Shown here piece after piece: positions 8,975-17,862 of a DNA stretch of 64,000 nt (its first letter is position 1; every line of letters starts with the position of its first letter). The stretch is from Candidatus Nitrohelix vancouverensis (lineage in GTDB: Bacteria > Nitrospinota > Nitrospinia > Nitrospinales > VA-1), in the NCBI GenBank assembly GCA_015698305.1, contig CP048620.1, forward strand, positions 1,328,557 through 1,392,556. The letters are read 5' to 3'. The notes below the pieces were generated by a model. It did no database searches. It worked only from the letters and a program-made list of their open reading frames with translations, and was not told the DNA's origin. The translations under genes were made by a program, and so were the position numbers.

Positions 8975-10104
8975 TCATAACGATTGGTAGAGCGTTCGGT
9001 ATTGCTGGAGAATCGTTTCCCATGAGAAACCTGCGCGCACCGCGTCTTGAGCGGCGGCGCCCATTTCCTGTCGCGCCTTGCGGTCTGCGAGAGTTTCGAT
9101 GCCGCGTTGCAAGGACTCCGGTTCGCCTTCGCAAAGAATCGCGCCGCTTTGTTCGGCGATGTCCGGGGCGATGCCGACGCGGGTGGCGACCAGCGGCAGT
9201 CCCGCGGCGGCGGCTTCGAGCAGGGGTTGAGAAAAATTTTCATAGAGGGAAGGGTAGAGGAACAGGTCGGCTGTCTTGTAATACTCTTTGAGTTCGGCTT
9301 TCGATTTGGGGCCGATGAAATGGACCTGATTCTCGATGCCCAGCGTGCGCGCCAGGCGTTTCAGTTCCTGAACATAGCCGCCCCGGGTGACGCTGGAGGT
9401 TTGCGCCTCTCCGCCGACGAGGGTCAATTCCCAGGGAATTGTGAGTTTGTGAACGGCGAGTAGAGCCAGTTCGAGTCTGCGCACGAGGGCGATGCGTCCG
9501 GCGAATAACAGTTTCAGGTGCGGCGATTCGGGGCGATGCGCCGTCGCGTCTGCGGCAACATCGATACCCATCGGGATGATGTGAATGTTTTGTTTTTCGA
9601 TGCCAAACTCGACGGCGTCGTCGTATTCAAAGCGAGACGAAACGATCACGGCGTTTGCCTTGAGTGCGGCCCGTCTGGACGTGATGCGGTCGTAGAGTTG
9701 ATAGGGGAATTGCTGAGCCGGAGAGCTCAGGTATTTCTTGTAGCCGAGCAGGGAGCCATGCGCGCTGAGGACGAAGGGGCGCTTATGTTTGCGGGCAAAA
9801 AAAAACCGGCGTCGGTCAGGAAGTTTCGGTAGTTGTGCGCGTGAAGAATATCAAAATCTTTCATGTCCCTAATGACGCCCGGGGCGAAGCTGTAGCGCAT
9901 GAGCGGTAACAGGATGCGATGGCGCGAGACCTGAACGCGTTCCAGCGTTTCCGTCGAGGGCAGACGCGAGTCGACGTCGGCGTAGGTTGTGGATACGGGC
10001 GAGTGAACGCCTATGGCTTCAAGGCGGTTGGATATTTCAAATGCCTGATTCACGGGGCCGCAAACGAAAGGTAAAAAAGATTCGATCGTTCTTAAAATAG
10101 TCAA
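8975..10104 (-). pseudogene. GT4 glycosyltransferase gene split by a frameshift at a 9-base T run
   Basis: Two frames together make one normal-length GT4 enzyme. The upstream part runs from a TTG at 10104 (overlapping the stop of the DUF2304 gene) and includes CGPVNQAFEISNRL and DILHAHNY. It leaves frame at the homopolymer at 9797-9805 (nine T on the coding strand). In the next frame the protein resumes with KRPFVLSAHGS, continuing through LLFAGRIALVRRLE and ending with the donor-site region ENFSQPLLEAAAAGLP. One base added, or two removed, would restore the whole gene. It may be a true pseudogene, a slippage-controlled (phase-variable) gene, or a sequencing error in a homopolymer. Confidence 0.8.
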
Positions 10105-10499
10105 AGCGGTTCGATCCGGGGAGGCGGCGACTGGGCATTTTCTGCAGTCACTTGTTTTTCCAGATTTTCCTTTTCGTGGTACAGGATTCCAATGTGTTGG
10201 CTGAGGGTGCGCACCTGATTGGTCAGAACGGAGATGCGGATCGAAAAATGCAGACAGATGATGACAAGAAAGGTCAGCCCAAAGAAAAACAGCGTCGAGG
10301 TGAACAGCGTCGAGCCGACGGTTTTGGAAACCCACATCAGCAAGTCTTCGGAGACGGACAGCAGGAGCATCAGAGAACCGGTGACCAGCCAACCGATGGA
10401 ATATTCTTCGTTCAGACGTTTTCTGCGCACCAGCTCAAAAACATAAGCGACGATGAAGATGCAGATCAGTATGGAAATGATTCGTATTCGAGGAGGCAT
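10101..10499 (-). CDS. DUF2304 membrane protein
   Basis: A 132-residue protein with three hydrophobic segments (about residues 5-22, 38-57 and 65-88), the RRKRLNEEYSIGWL loop typical of DUF2304, and a C-terminal coiled-coil-like helix. DUF2304 proteins are small membrane proteins commonly next to GT2 polyprenyl-phosphate glycosyltransferases; their role is not established. Here it sits between the GT2 gene (6 bases upstream) and the split GT4 gene, whose start overlaps its stop, making a three-gene operon. Confidence 0.8.
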   Translation of the reverse strand: MPPRIRIISILICIFIVAYVFELVRRKRLNEEYSIGWLVTGSLMLLLSVSEDLLMWVSKTVGSTLFTSTLFFFGLTFLVIICLHFSIRISVLTNQVRTLSQHIGILYHEKENLEKQVTAENAQSPPPRIEPL

Positions 10500-10505
10500 G
10501 GGATT

Positions 10506-11339
10506 CTAGACCGATGGTTTCTGGCGCAATACCGTGACAAAAATCGATAAAAACATTTTCAAGACGTAGTACAGAGGCTTGTGTCCGTGGTGCATGGATT
10601 TGTTATTCGGCATCGGGTTCATACGAACCGGAATTTCTTTCATCTTGATTCCAGAACGATGGATCAGGATCAGAAAATCCGCGTCCGGGTAATCCGGCGG
10701 ATAATAGCCGCTGGCCACCAGTCGGATGGCTTTTCCCTTCAAGGCCTGAAAACCGGAGGTCGGGTCGGTGACCTTTTGTCCGCAGAACAGGGACGCCAGC
10801 ATCCTGAAAATCGTGATGCCAATTTTTCTGAAAAAAGGACTTTGATAGGTTCCGCCGTTTAAAAAACGCGAACCGATAATGACCTCTGCGTCTCCGGTTT
10901 GTAATTCATTATAGAGTTTCATGATCTCAGCCGGGTCGTGTTGACCGTCCGCGTCGATCTGGATGATCTGCGTGTAACCGTTTTGCAGGGCATAGATGAA
11001 ACCGGTTTGCAGGGCGACGCCGTAGCCAAGATTGTAAGGCAGACTGACGACGAGAACTCCAAGTTCTTTTGCCACTTTATCCGTTCCATCGGAGGAACCG
11101 TCGTTGACGACTAGAATGGAAAACTGTGGCGCGTGTTGGCGAATGCCCTGGATGACTGGACCGATGTTATCTTTCTCGTTGAAGGCGGGAATGATTACGA
11201 TTGTTTTCGGCTCGTCCGTCTTGGGCATGAATGGTTTGTCGTTGAAAGCGCAGGGTTCGGTAGAGGTTTCGACCGATTTTAAAGGGAGACCTTGCCGTTT
11301 CTTCTTTGGTTCCTGTTCTATCACGACAGGTGATTCCAT
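10506..11339 (-). CDS. GT2 family glycosyltransferase (DPM/DPG synthase-like)
   Basis: A GT-A glycosyltransferase with TIVIIPAFNEKDN, VVNDGSSDGT, the metal-binding DxD in QIDADGQHDP and the acceptor-site DPTSGFQAL. A single hydrophobic stretch near the C terminus (YYVLKMFLSIFVTVL) may anchor it. The frame opens farther upstream with a TTG at 11399; I used the ATG at 11339 because the extra residues are low-complexity, but neither start has a clear ribosome binding site. It is first in the operon with DUF2304 and the split GT4 gene. Confidence 0.8.
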   Translation of the reverse strand: MESPVVIEQEPKKKRQGLPLKSVETSTEPCAFNDKPFMPKTDEPKTIVIIPAFNEKDNIGPVIQGIRQHAPQFSILVVNDGSSDGTDKVAKELGVLVVSLPYNLGYGVALQTGFIYALQNGYTQIIQIDADGQHDPAEIMKLYNELQTGDAEVIIGSRFLNGGTYQSPFFRKIGITIFRMLASLFCGQKVTDPTSGFQALKGKAIRLVASGYYPPDYPDADFLILIHRSGIKMKEIPVRMNPMPNNKSMHHGHKPLYYVLKMFLSIFVTVLRQKPSV

Positions 11340-11665
11340 AGCGGAATGATCTTTAAAGTGAAATAAAAGGAAACTATCGGCAGTTTTTTTTAGCTTCAAA
11401 AAAACACGCCGGATTCAATATGGAAGAATGTAAACTCTGCCATAGTTAAATTTACGGAAAGGCGAGCAATAAACTTAATTGCTAAATTTTATTCTACGTC
11501 AACGGAGCGGCGTTGTACATAGGAAGAAGGAGAATTGAGGATTGAAAATTCGGCTTTTCCAAAGAAAACAGGGCTTGAATAAAAACGAAAATATTTTGGA
11601 GGGTAGGCGTGGATGGAAGTCGTTTTGTTTAAAAACAAGGGGGCGAAGCGCCCCCTTTTTATATT
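11340..11665. other. intergenic region with terminator, no gene seen
   Basis: This 326-base AT-rich stretch separates the GT2 operon from the cyclic-nucleotide-binding gene. It presumably carries the GT2 operon promoter on the minus strand. Apart from the hairpin at its right end I see no open frame or RNA gene. Confidence 0.5.
11639..11660 (-). terminator. rho-independent terminator
   Basis: A GC stem (GGGGGCG / CGCCCCC with a three-base loop) is flanked by five T on the plus strand and a T-rich tail on the minus strand, so it could work both ways. It lies directly after the stop of the minus-strand gene at 11666-12016, which it most likely terminates. Confidence 0.75.
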
Positions 11666-12016
11666 TTATGCGGCGACCGTTTTCTGAATCGTATTCCGCA
11701 AACGGGTCGTAAGCACTTTAAGGAGAGGGATCAACGCTTGAGGATTGCGTTCGGCCAGTCCCTCAAAACTTTCCCGGCTCAGAACGCTGATGGCCCCGTC
11801 TTCCAATGCTTTGACGGTTGCAGACCGCGCTCCGCCATCAATCAGTCCCATTTCTCCAAAAATATCCCCGGTTTTCAAGACGCCGAGCACGGAGCTTGTA
11901 CCATCCGGGTTCTTGCGCGAGACCTCAAAGCGTCCCCTTTCAATAATGAATGCGCAATCGCTGTAGGTTCCCTCATTAAAAATGATATCGTCTTTTTTTA
12001 CCCTAAGGATAGACAT
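11666..12016 (-). CDS. stand-alone cyclic-nucleotide-binding-domain protein
   Basis: A 116-residue protein that is almost only a cNMP-binding (CRP N-terminal-type) beta-roll. IFNEGTYSDCAFII opens the roll and GDIFGEMGLIDGGARSATV is the phosphate-binding cassette (the GEMGL...R-S-A pattern). There is no helix-turn-helix, so it cannot act like CRP by itself; it probably works as a ligand-sensing module for a partner. A GGAG sequence precedes the ATG. A paralogue of the same design lies at 12320-12724. The nucleotide bound cannot be read from the sequence. Confidence 0.8.
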   Translation of the reverse strand: MSILRVKKDDIIFNEGTYSDCAFIIERGRFEVSRKNPDGTSSVLGVLKTGDIFGEMGLIDGGARSATVKALEDGAISVLSRESFEGLAERNPQALIPLLKVLTTRLRNTIQKTVAA

Positions 12017-12319
12017 TGCATTCTCCTACGGTTTTAGATGAATCTTGGATCGCGCCCCTTACTACTATAATTATATAAGCAAAAATGGTGCCAAAATTTA
12101 ATATTGAGGGGTCGGGCTTACATTCCCTTGAAAAATAAGGGGAGGAGGAGTGCATATTGGGAGCTGGATTCCGGGGATCGGATAAAAATGGATAAATGTT
12201 TATCCTTTTTTGTCCGTCGGGCGCTCCAAAGAGCCGTTTTGAGATAAGAAAAGAATAATTAATTCAATTGGCTAGCCCTGGAGTTCCAACTTTGCGGCTT
12301 TTTTATACGAATTATGTCT
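12017..12319. other. intergenic region, no gene seen
   Basis: About 300 bases between the two cNMP-binding genes. It is AT-rich, includes a TATAAT-like stretch near 12065-12075 that may be part of the minus-strand promoter for the downstream gene, and carries no open frame of note. Confidence 0.4.
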
Positions 12320-12724
12320 TCAATTGAGTTGAACCTCTACTTTTCTGCGATCATTGCCCGGTAATTTGTATCCCGACTTTAACAAAGCCAGTGTTTCTCT
12401 GAGGCGATTGGACAATATTTTGATAATAGGTATCAGCGCTTCCGGGTTGATAGTTTTCAATTCATCGAAGGATTCCCTTGAAATCATGAAGATTTCGCTG
12501 TCCTCGATGGCGACGGCGGTGGCGGCTCGGGGCATGCTGTCAATGAGACCCATTTCCCCAAAAATGTCATTTTCTTCAAGAACTCCAAGGCTGACCTTGC
12601 AGTCTTCTGACACCTGCTCGAGAATTTCCACGCGACCGGAATGGATGATATAAGCGCAATCTGCATAGTTCCCTTGATTGAAAATGACAGCCCCCTTTTT
12701 GACAGCAATTTTTTTACTGGTCAT
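12320..12724 (-). CDS. stand-alone cyclic-nucleotide-binding-domain protein, paralogue
   Basis: A 134-residue protein, again a single cNMP-binding beta-roll: IFNQGNYADCAYII, then NDIFGEMGLIDSMPRAATAVA as the phosphate-binding cassette. The arginine expected to contact the cyclic phosphate is present. There is no DNA-binding domain. I started it at the ATG at 12724, which has GGAGG 9 bases upstream; the open frame extends farther but lacks a ribosome binding site. It resembles the gene at 11666-12016 closely enough to be a duplicate. Confidence 0.8.
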   Translation of the reverse strand: MTSKKIAVKKGAVIFNQGNYADCAYIIHSGRVEILEQVSEDCKVSLGVLEENDIFGEMGLIDSMPRAATAVAIEDSEIFMISRESFDELKTINPEALIPIIKILSNRLRETLALLKSGYKLPGNDRRKVEVQLN

Positions 12725-12937
12725 AGCATTTTGCCTCCACAAGGATGAACTTCGATACATCGAACTATGCAATTCGAAGACCAAAAATAAGCGGTTTTTA
12801 GAGGGAGGCTGAAAACTCGCTAAAATTCAGGGCTATTGAAAGTATAAAAAATTTCAGGCTTTAGCAATCTTAGGATAATCAGGAAAGGAGCGTGTAGGAA
12901 ATATCAAAATATCAGACGGGGTGTGAAATATAATGGG

Positions 12938-13975
12938 TCATTTCATTTTCGCGTTGATGTCCCATATCATCTCTACCAGACGCCCAAAACTTATTTTGTC
13001 GAAATGAAAAACAAGACGAAACAGCTCCGTGTCCTCGTCATTTTCGATTTCTTCAGGGAAGGGGTCGGCGGATGCAATGGAGCCTGAAGACAGCAAATCC
13101 GAATAAGTGTCGTTCAAATACTGGATCAGGTTCTGCGGCAGGGGGGCGGTGAATTTCAGCAGGGTCTGCTTATGAAGATAGCGCAGAGAATGATAGACAT
13201 GGTAGAAATCGCAAATCATTTGCGCCGCTTCGTCGGCGGAATGGGTCACGCGGATCAATTTTGAATCGTTCGTGGAGATGAATCCCGTTGCGCTCAGGCT
13301 AAGTTCAATCGCGTTCAGCCAGTGGCTCCAGTAACTTCCGCCCTCGGGCTCGACGAGGATGATGGGGCGGGGCAGACATTTCCCCGTTTGCAGAAGAGTC
13401 AGGCTTTCGAAACCTTCGTCGAGAGTGCCGAAGCCTCCGGGAAAGACGACGGTTGCGCTGGACTCTTTGATGAAAAAAAGTTTTCGGGTGAAAAAATATT
13501 TGAAGTGGATGGATTTAACGTCGTCGCAAATGAATCGGTTGGCGCTTTGTTCAAATGGAAGTTTGATATTGATGCCGAAACTGCGCTCCCGGCCCGCGCC
13601 TTCATTGGCGGCGGCCATGATGCCAGGGCCTCCGCCGGAAACGACCATGTAGCCCTGGCTTGTGATTTTTTGCGCAAACGCTTTGGCGAGATGGTAAGCC
13701 GGATCGGTTTCTGGCGTTCGGCTGGAGCCGAAGACGGAGACTTTTCGCGTCTCGCGATAGGGAATGAAGATGCGGAAGGCGCGGCGCAGTTCTTTGACCG
13801 TCGTGTTCATTAATTTATAGTCGCCGCGATCATCATGCTCCGCTCCCATTTTGACCACGGTAGATATAATTTGTCGTAGCCATTCCTTGCATCGATGGTT
13901 GCCGACCAGCGCAACGAGTTCATCAATCAGTTGATTGGCTTTTTCCGGGTCGAATTTATCGTTAATTGGAGGCAT
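12938..13975 (-). CDS. LOG-family (TIGR00730-type) Rossmann-fold protein
   Basis: A 345-residue protein with the LOG signature PGGFGTLDE and a glycine-rich MVVSGGGPGIM loop. LOG-family enzymes hydrolyse nucleoside 5'-monophosphates to base and ribose 5-phosphate; long bacterial versions (PpnN-type) act in purine salvage and stress. Here an N-terminal helical extension of about 95 residues and a C-terminal acidic tail of about 60 residues flank the core, so it is longer than the 190-residue plant-type LOG but shorter than E. coli PpnN. It stands alone on the minus strand. Substrate is inferred only. Confidence 0.75.
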   Translation of the reverse strand: MPPINDKFDPEKANQLIDELVALVGNHRCKEWLRQIISTVVKMGAEHDDRGDYKLMNTTVKELRRAFRIFIPYRETRKVSVFGSSRTPETDPAYHLAKAFAQKITSQGYMVVSGGGPGIMAAANEGAGRERSFGINIKLPFEQSANRFICDDVKSIHFKYFFTRKLFFIKESSATVVFPGGFGTLDEGFESLTLLQTGKCLPRPIILVEPEGGSYWSHWLNAIELSLSATGFISTNDSKLIRVTHSADEAAQMICDFYHVYHSLRYLHKQTLLKFTAPLPQNLIQYLNDTYSDLLSSGSIASADPFPEEIENDEDTELFRLVFHFDKISFGRLVEMIWDINAKMK

Positions 13976-14056
13976 GGAGTCGTTAAAATTATGTTTTCTG
14001 CATCAAACTATTGGTACAATCCCTGAATATTTTATCCCTCTCACTCAGATGATTGT

Positions 14057-14257
14057 ATGAATGAAAAAATAATGATCTTTTCCATACTGGCCATTTTGGT
14101 AGTAGGTTTTGTTGGCGTCTTGTTCATGGCGATTCCGTGGTTGAACTATTACGATGGGGCAAGCTGGGATGTGATTCTCATCGATAATTTTCTGGTTCTT
14201 CTGGGCGCCTCCGTTATCGGTTTTGGGCTGTACATCTTCGTCAATCATCTGCAGTGA
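14057..14257 (+). CDS. small membrane protein of unknown function
   Basis: A 66-residue frame with two hydrophobic segments (about residues 6-28 and 42-61) joined by a short polar loop. It has plausible residue composition and fills the gap between the LOG gene and the carotenoid gene, both on the other strand. I see no strong ribosome binding site, and a 67-residue frame overlaps it on the minus strand, so it could be chance. No family recognised. Confidence 0.45.
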   Translation: MNEKIMIFSILAILVVGFVGVLFMAIPWLNYYDGASWDVILIDNFLVLLGASVIGFGLYIFVNHLQ

Positions 14258-14263
14258 TCCTTC

Positions 14264-15055
14264 TCAGGCAGGGCGCTTTGTTTTGTTTATTTTATAAAAC
14301 AGGGTTCCCAGGATCGCCGCAGTCCAGCCCAGACCGCACAGACCCATGACCATTTCGCCGATATAAAACGTGACGGCCAGATTGAAGGCGAGAACGCAAA
14401 GATAAAGAGCCGGCCCCCACAGCGCCTGAAACGGGTATTCTTTGTCGGGAAGCGGCCAGCGTTCACTCAGGCGCCGATTGACTCGCGTGAAGCAAAACAG
14501 GATGGCGCTGCCGACGATGAACCAGCCGGCAAAATTGGTCAATGGAATATTGAAATACTCCCCCTCCTCCTGATAGGTATAGATCTTCCCGAGAAACCAG
14601 CGGTCTCCCTGAAACGCGACGGGGTCGATCACGACGTCCATCAGCATGAAAAACAGCGCGCCGAGAAAAACGGTGGGTAGGGAATTTTCAATGACCGGAT
14701 CGCGCTTGATGCGCAGGTCCCATCCCTCGCCCTTCAGTTGTGATCGCATGAATAAAGCCATGCTGTAACCAATGAAAGCCAGGAACGAGTAGGATAGCGA
14801 GTCCATGAAGGGCACATTGGAAATCCATAATTCCTGATCGCGCGTCGTGTCGATATAGCTGTAAAAGCCATAGGGAAAGCCGTTGCGCGTGGAGGAATAC
14901 TCAGATAAAAACGCGATGCAATATGCCATCACGGTGAACAGGAGCGAACGCCTCCAACCCATATGACAAACGGCGATGATCAGGTAGGTGGCGAGAAAGG
15001 CGAAGACATAGGGGCGTAGCAATACGGTGCCCCAGAGCAGGGAGAGGATTTCCAT
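14264..15055 (-). CDS. CruF-like carotenoid biosynthesis protein (DUF422)
   Basis: A 263-residue protein with about seven membrane helices. FPYGFYSYIDTT and MDVVIDPVA are characteristic of the DUF422/CruF family, whose members hydrate the psi end groups of acyclic carotenoids (1,2-hydratase, as in bacterioruberin and myxol pathways). It starts one base after the stop of the upstream HpnA-like gene, so both are read together. The pairing suggests synthesis of membrane isoprenoids. No other carotenoid genes are in the window, so the exact carotenoid is open. Confidence 0.75.
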   Translation of the reverse strand: MEILSLLWGTVLLRPYVFAFLATYLIIAVCHMGWRRSLLFTVMAYCIAFLSEYSSTRNGFPYGFYSYIDTTRDQELWISNVPFMDSLSYSFLAFIGYSMALFMRSQLKGEGWDLRIKRDPVIENSLPTVFLGALFFMLMDVVIDPVAFQGDRWFLGKIYTYQEEGEYFNIPLTNFAGWFIVGSAILFCFTRVNRRLSERWPLPDKEYPFQALWGPALYLCVLAFNLAVTFYIGEMVMGLCGLGWTAAILGTLFYKINKTKRPA

Positions 15056-15056
15056 T

Positions 15057-16049
15057 TCAGTTTTTGCTGTAGTTGTTTTGGCGAAACCATTCGATGGCGC
15101 GCATCAGGGCCTGTTCCACCGGTTGTTGAGGCAAGCCGAGTTCGCGCACGGCTTTGGACGGATCAAAATACATATGGTATTTGGCCATTTTGACGCCCGC
15201 CAGCGGAACGGCTGGAGGCGCGTGTGTGAGGTAATTCGAAATCCATTCGCAGGCCATTCCCGTCGCATGAGCGACCCAGTAGGGCATTTTAACCGATGGC
15301 GCGGACAGTCCGGTCAGCGCTTCAAGAGCGAGCAGGATCTCCCGCAGGCTCATGTTGCGGTTGCCGAGGATATAACGTTCCCCTGGGGTTCCGCGCGTTT
15401 CTGCGAGGAGGTGGCCGCGCGCGCAATCGTCCACGTCGATCAGGTTCAGTCCTGTGTCGACATAAGCGGGCATTTTTCGATTGAGGAAATCCAGAATGAT
15501 TTTACCCGTAGGGGTCGGTTTGAGATCGCGAGGGCCGACAGGGGCGCTGGGATTGACGATCACCACGGGTAGCGAGTCCGAATTGAACTCCAGAGCGATT
15601 TGCTCGGCCTGGTATTTTGAAATTTTATAATCGTTGCTCAGCGTCGCCGGATCAAAGGGAGCGTCTTCGTTCGCCGGGGTTTTGTCAGCATGCAGACCGA
15701 TGCAACCCACCGTGCTGGTGTAGACCACTTTGCCGACTCCCGCCTGTCGCGCGGCTTCCAAAATATTGCGCGTTCCCTGAACGTTGATTTCGTAAATCAG
15801 GTCTTTGTTCTTGTCCCACAAGCTGTAATAAGCGGCGACATGATACAGCGTTTCGCATCCCGCAAGCGCGGACCGCAAGGATGCAGGGTCGCGCAAATCG
15901 CCCTCCACACGTTCCACTTCCAGACCCTGCAGATTGGCAAGGTCGGCGTCGCGGCGCGCCAACACGCGCACGTCCCGGCCCTCCTGCAACAAGGCGCGAG
16001 CAACGGCAGAACCGAGAAAGCCTGTGGCTCCGGTCACCAGCGTTTTCAT
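15057..16049 (-). CDS. hpnA: hopanoid-associated sugar epimerase-like protein
   Basis: A 330-residue extended SDR enzyme. GATGFLGSAV at residues 7-16 binds the dinucleotide, YHVAAYYSLW is a signature of HpnA-type epimerases, and YKISK gives the active-site Tyr and Lys. HpnA enzymes are linked to hopanoid side-chain formation. The gene is followed after one base by the CruF-like carotenoid gene, supporting a role in polyterpenoid lipids. Family call is strong; the exact substrate is not established by the sequence. Confidence 0.75.
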   Translation of the reverse strand: MKTLVTGATGFLGSAVARALLQEGRDVRVLARRDADLANLQGLEVERVEGDLRDPASLRSALAGCETLYHVAAYYSLWDKNKDLIYEINVQGTRNILEAARQAGVGKVVYTSTVGCIGLHADKTPANEDAPFDPATLSNDYKISKYQAEQIALEFNSDSLPVVIVNPSAPVGPRDLKPTPTGKIILDFLNRKMPAYVDTGLNLIDVDDCARGHLLAETRGTPGERYILGNRNMSLREILLALEALTGLSAPSVKMPYWVAHATGMACEWISNYLTHAPPAVPLAGVKMAKYHMYFDPSKAVRELGLPQQPVEQALMRAIEWFRQNNYSKN

Positions 16050-16137
16050 GTGAGAGGAGCCGTCAATAGCTTGGGGAGTTGTGATGAATCAGTCGCATCA
16101 ATCCAGATCAGGGGATGTTTCGAAGGCATTCAATCGT

Positions 16138-17178
16138 TTAAAGAAAGATTTTGATATCGGCGGACTTCCTCCACTCCGCGAGGTTGTCTTCGATCTGCTT
16201 CTGGGTTTCCATCTTGAGCAGGTGGTTGAGAATCGTGGACTCGACTTCCTTGAAAGGCACAGGGCGACTGGGGATTTTCTCGGTCAATTTGAAAATATGA
16301 TAGCCGGATGGGGACAGTACCGGCGAGCTGACTTCATTCGGCTTCAACTTGGAGATCGCCATGGCGATCTCAGGCTGGACCTGATCGAGCGGCAGATTTC
16401 CCAAATCGCCTCCCTTGGAGCGACTGGCCTCGTCTTCTGAATAGGTCTTGGCCAGCTCTTCAAAATTCCCGCCGGCTTTCAGTTTTTTTTGAACGGTCTC
16501 AATGGTTTTCTTCGCTTCTGAGTTGACGCGGGCAATCATTCTCTTCGCTTTGCCCGCATCTTCAGGGCTATCGTATGCGTCCTTGGGCGCCTCGACGGTC
16601 GCGGTGAAAATATGGCTGACGCGATATTGCTCCGGTTCCATAAACGAGGCGGTGTTCTCGTTATAAAATTTCAAAGGCGCCGCATCGTCGAGCTTGACCT
16701 TGGGGACGATCACTTCGCGGATGTATTCCTCATTCGTCAATTGCCGGTCAATTTTCTGTTCCAGAGTATCCAGAGTGAGGCGCTGGACTCCGAGAGCGTG
16801 CATGAACAATTCTTCGCTGGGGAACTGGCTTTTAATATGCTCGATTTCCGTCTGAATTTTTTCCCTGGAAATCGAGATATTCATTTCTTTGCCTTTTTGG
16901 CGAAGCAATTCCTGATCAATGGCCTTCATTAAAACGCCGCGCAGAATCTCTTCCTCATCCGCATCGGGAATGTTGTGGCCCTGCTGAGAGGCAATCAGTT
17001 TGAATGCGGTCATTTCCCGTTCCAGCAACTGGGCGGAAAGGGGAGCGCCGTTCACGGAAGCGACAATGTCAGGAAGCGGTTTGCCTTTGATCAAATATGG
17101 CTCCGCGCCAAAGGCCTGGGCAGTGAATGAGAAGAGACAAAATATTGAAATTATAAACTTGCTCGATACGTTCATCAT
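16138..17178 (-). CDS. exported parvulin-type peptidyl-prolyl isomerase (SurA/PrsA-like)
   Basis: A 346-residue protein with a signal peptide (residues 1 to about 24, ending AQAFG-A). An N-terminal SurA-like chaperone region (VNGAPLSAQLLERE...) is followed by one parvulin domain at about residues 190-300: VSHIFTATVEAP, a helical insert, then SKGGDLGNLP and GYHIFKLTEK. Such proteins help fold outer-membrane or secreted proteins in the periplasm. It is 26 bases downstream of a small secreted protein gene on the same strand. Confidence 0.85.
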   Translation of the reverse strand: MMNVSSKFIISIFCLFSFTAQAFGAEPYLIKGKPLPDIVASVNGAPLSAQLLEREMTAFKLIASQQGHNIPDADEEEILRGVLMKAIDQELLRQKGKEMNISISREKIQTEIEHIKSQFPSEELFMHALGVQRLTLDTLEQKIDRQLTNEEYIREVIVPKVKLDDAAPLKFYNENTASFMEPEQYRVSHIFTATVEAPKDAYDSPEDAGKAKRMIARVNSEAKKTIETVQKKLKAGGNFEELAKTYSEDEASRSKGGDLGNLPLDQVQPEIAMAISKLKPNEVSSPVLSPSGYHIFKLTEKIPSRPVPFKEVESTILNHLLKMETQKQIEDNLAEWRKSADIKIFL

Positions 17179-17204
17179 TTTCTTTCAGTCTGGAAAGCCC
17201 GCAG

Positions 17205-17684
17205 TCAGTTGGCGCTTTGTTCCCATGCAAGGGAAGCTACATTACGGGCAAATTGTGGAAAGGGTTGGTAATAGGCGCGAAAGGCCCCGGATTTTTCAGT
17301 TGCCGGGCGCTCGCTCCAGGTATTAGCAGTGAAAGATTCGAGGTCCTGAATTGAAACCAATCGATCGTCTTTCTTTACGATCACAAGGAGGCCTCTGTCC
17401 TTGGCGAAATTCCGGTCTCCATAAAGGGTGACCGTAGCGCCCTCAGGGCCGGTCAAGTCTGCTGTGTAATAGCCATCTAGAAAGTAATGTGAGAATTCGG
17501 TGAAATCAGGCGTGTCGAATGCGGGGCTGAACGTGATGAATTCAGAGCAATGCCCGCAAGAGCCGTAGTAGTGTTCGCTTTTTTTCCAGAGTTTCAGTTG
17601 GGCTTCTGGAGCGGCCCAGGCGGATCCATTAAAAAGGACCATGAGAGAGATCAAAAATCCCAAGCTTCTAATTGTAATATTCAT
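17205..17684 (-). CDS. secreted protein of unknown function
   Basis: A 159-residue protein with a clear signal peptide (residues 1 to about 24, cleaved after AWA). The mature part has a CGHC motif near residue 45 (YGSCGHCSEF), which resembles a redox or metal site but is not in a thioredoxin fold that I can recognise. The ATG at 17684 has GGAGG about 10 bases upstream, so I prefer it over the slightly longer frame. It is just upstream of the exported parvulin gene and may be co-transcribed with it. Confidence 0.7.
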   Translation of the reverse strand: MNITIRSLGFLISLMVLFNGSAWAAPEAQLKLWKKSEHYYGSCGHCSEFITFSPAFDTPDFTEFSHYFLDGYYTADLTGPEGATVTLYGDRNFAKDRGLLVIVKKDDRLVSIQDLESFTANTWSERPATEKSGAFRAYYQPFPQFARNVASLAWEQSAN

Positions 17685-17811
17685 CGGGGAAGCCTCCAAA
17701 GAGGTAAGCTGGACGACAATTATGCGGCAACATTGCCTGAGTTATTTTTTTATTATACTTAGTTTGAGAGAGGCAAACAAATTTTTGAAGGGGATTTGCG
17801 GGAGGGGAAGG

Positions 17812-17842
17812 CAAAAAAAAACCCGGCGGTTGCCCGCCGGGT
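17812..17842 (-). terminator. rho-independent terminator of the porin gene
   Basis: The 9-bp stem ACCCGGCGG / CCGCCGGGT with a short loop is followed on the minus strand by nine T. It lies about 20 bases after the porin stop codon. Confidence 0.9.
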
Positions 17843-17862
17843 TTTCGTAAAACTTAAGGCAA

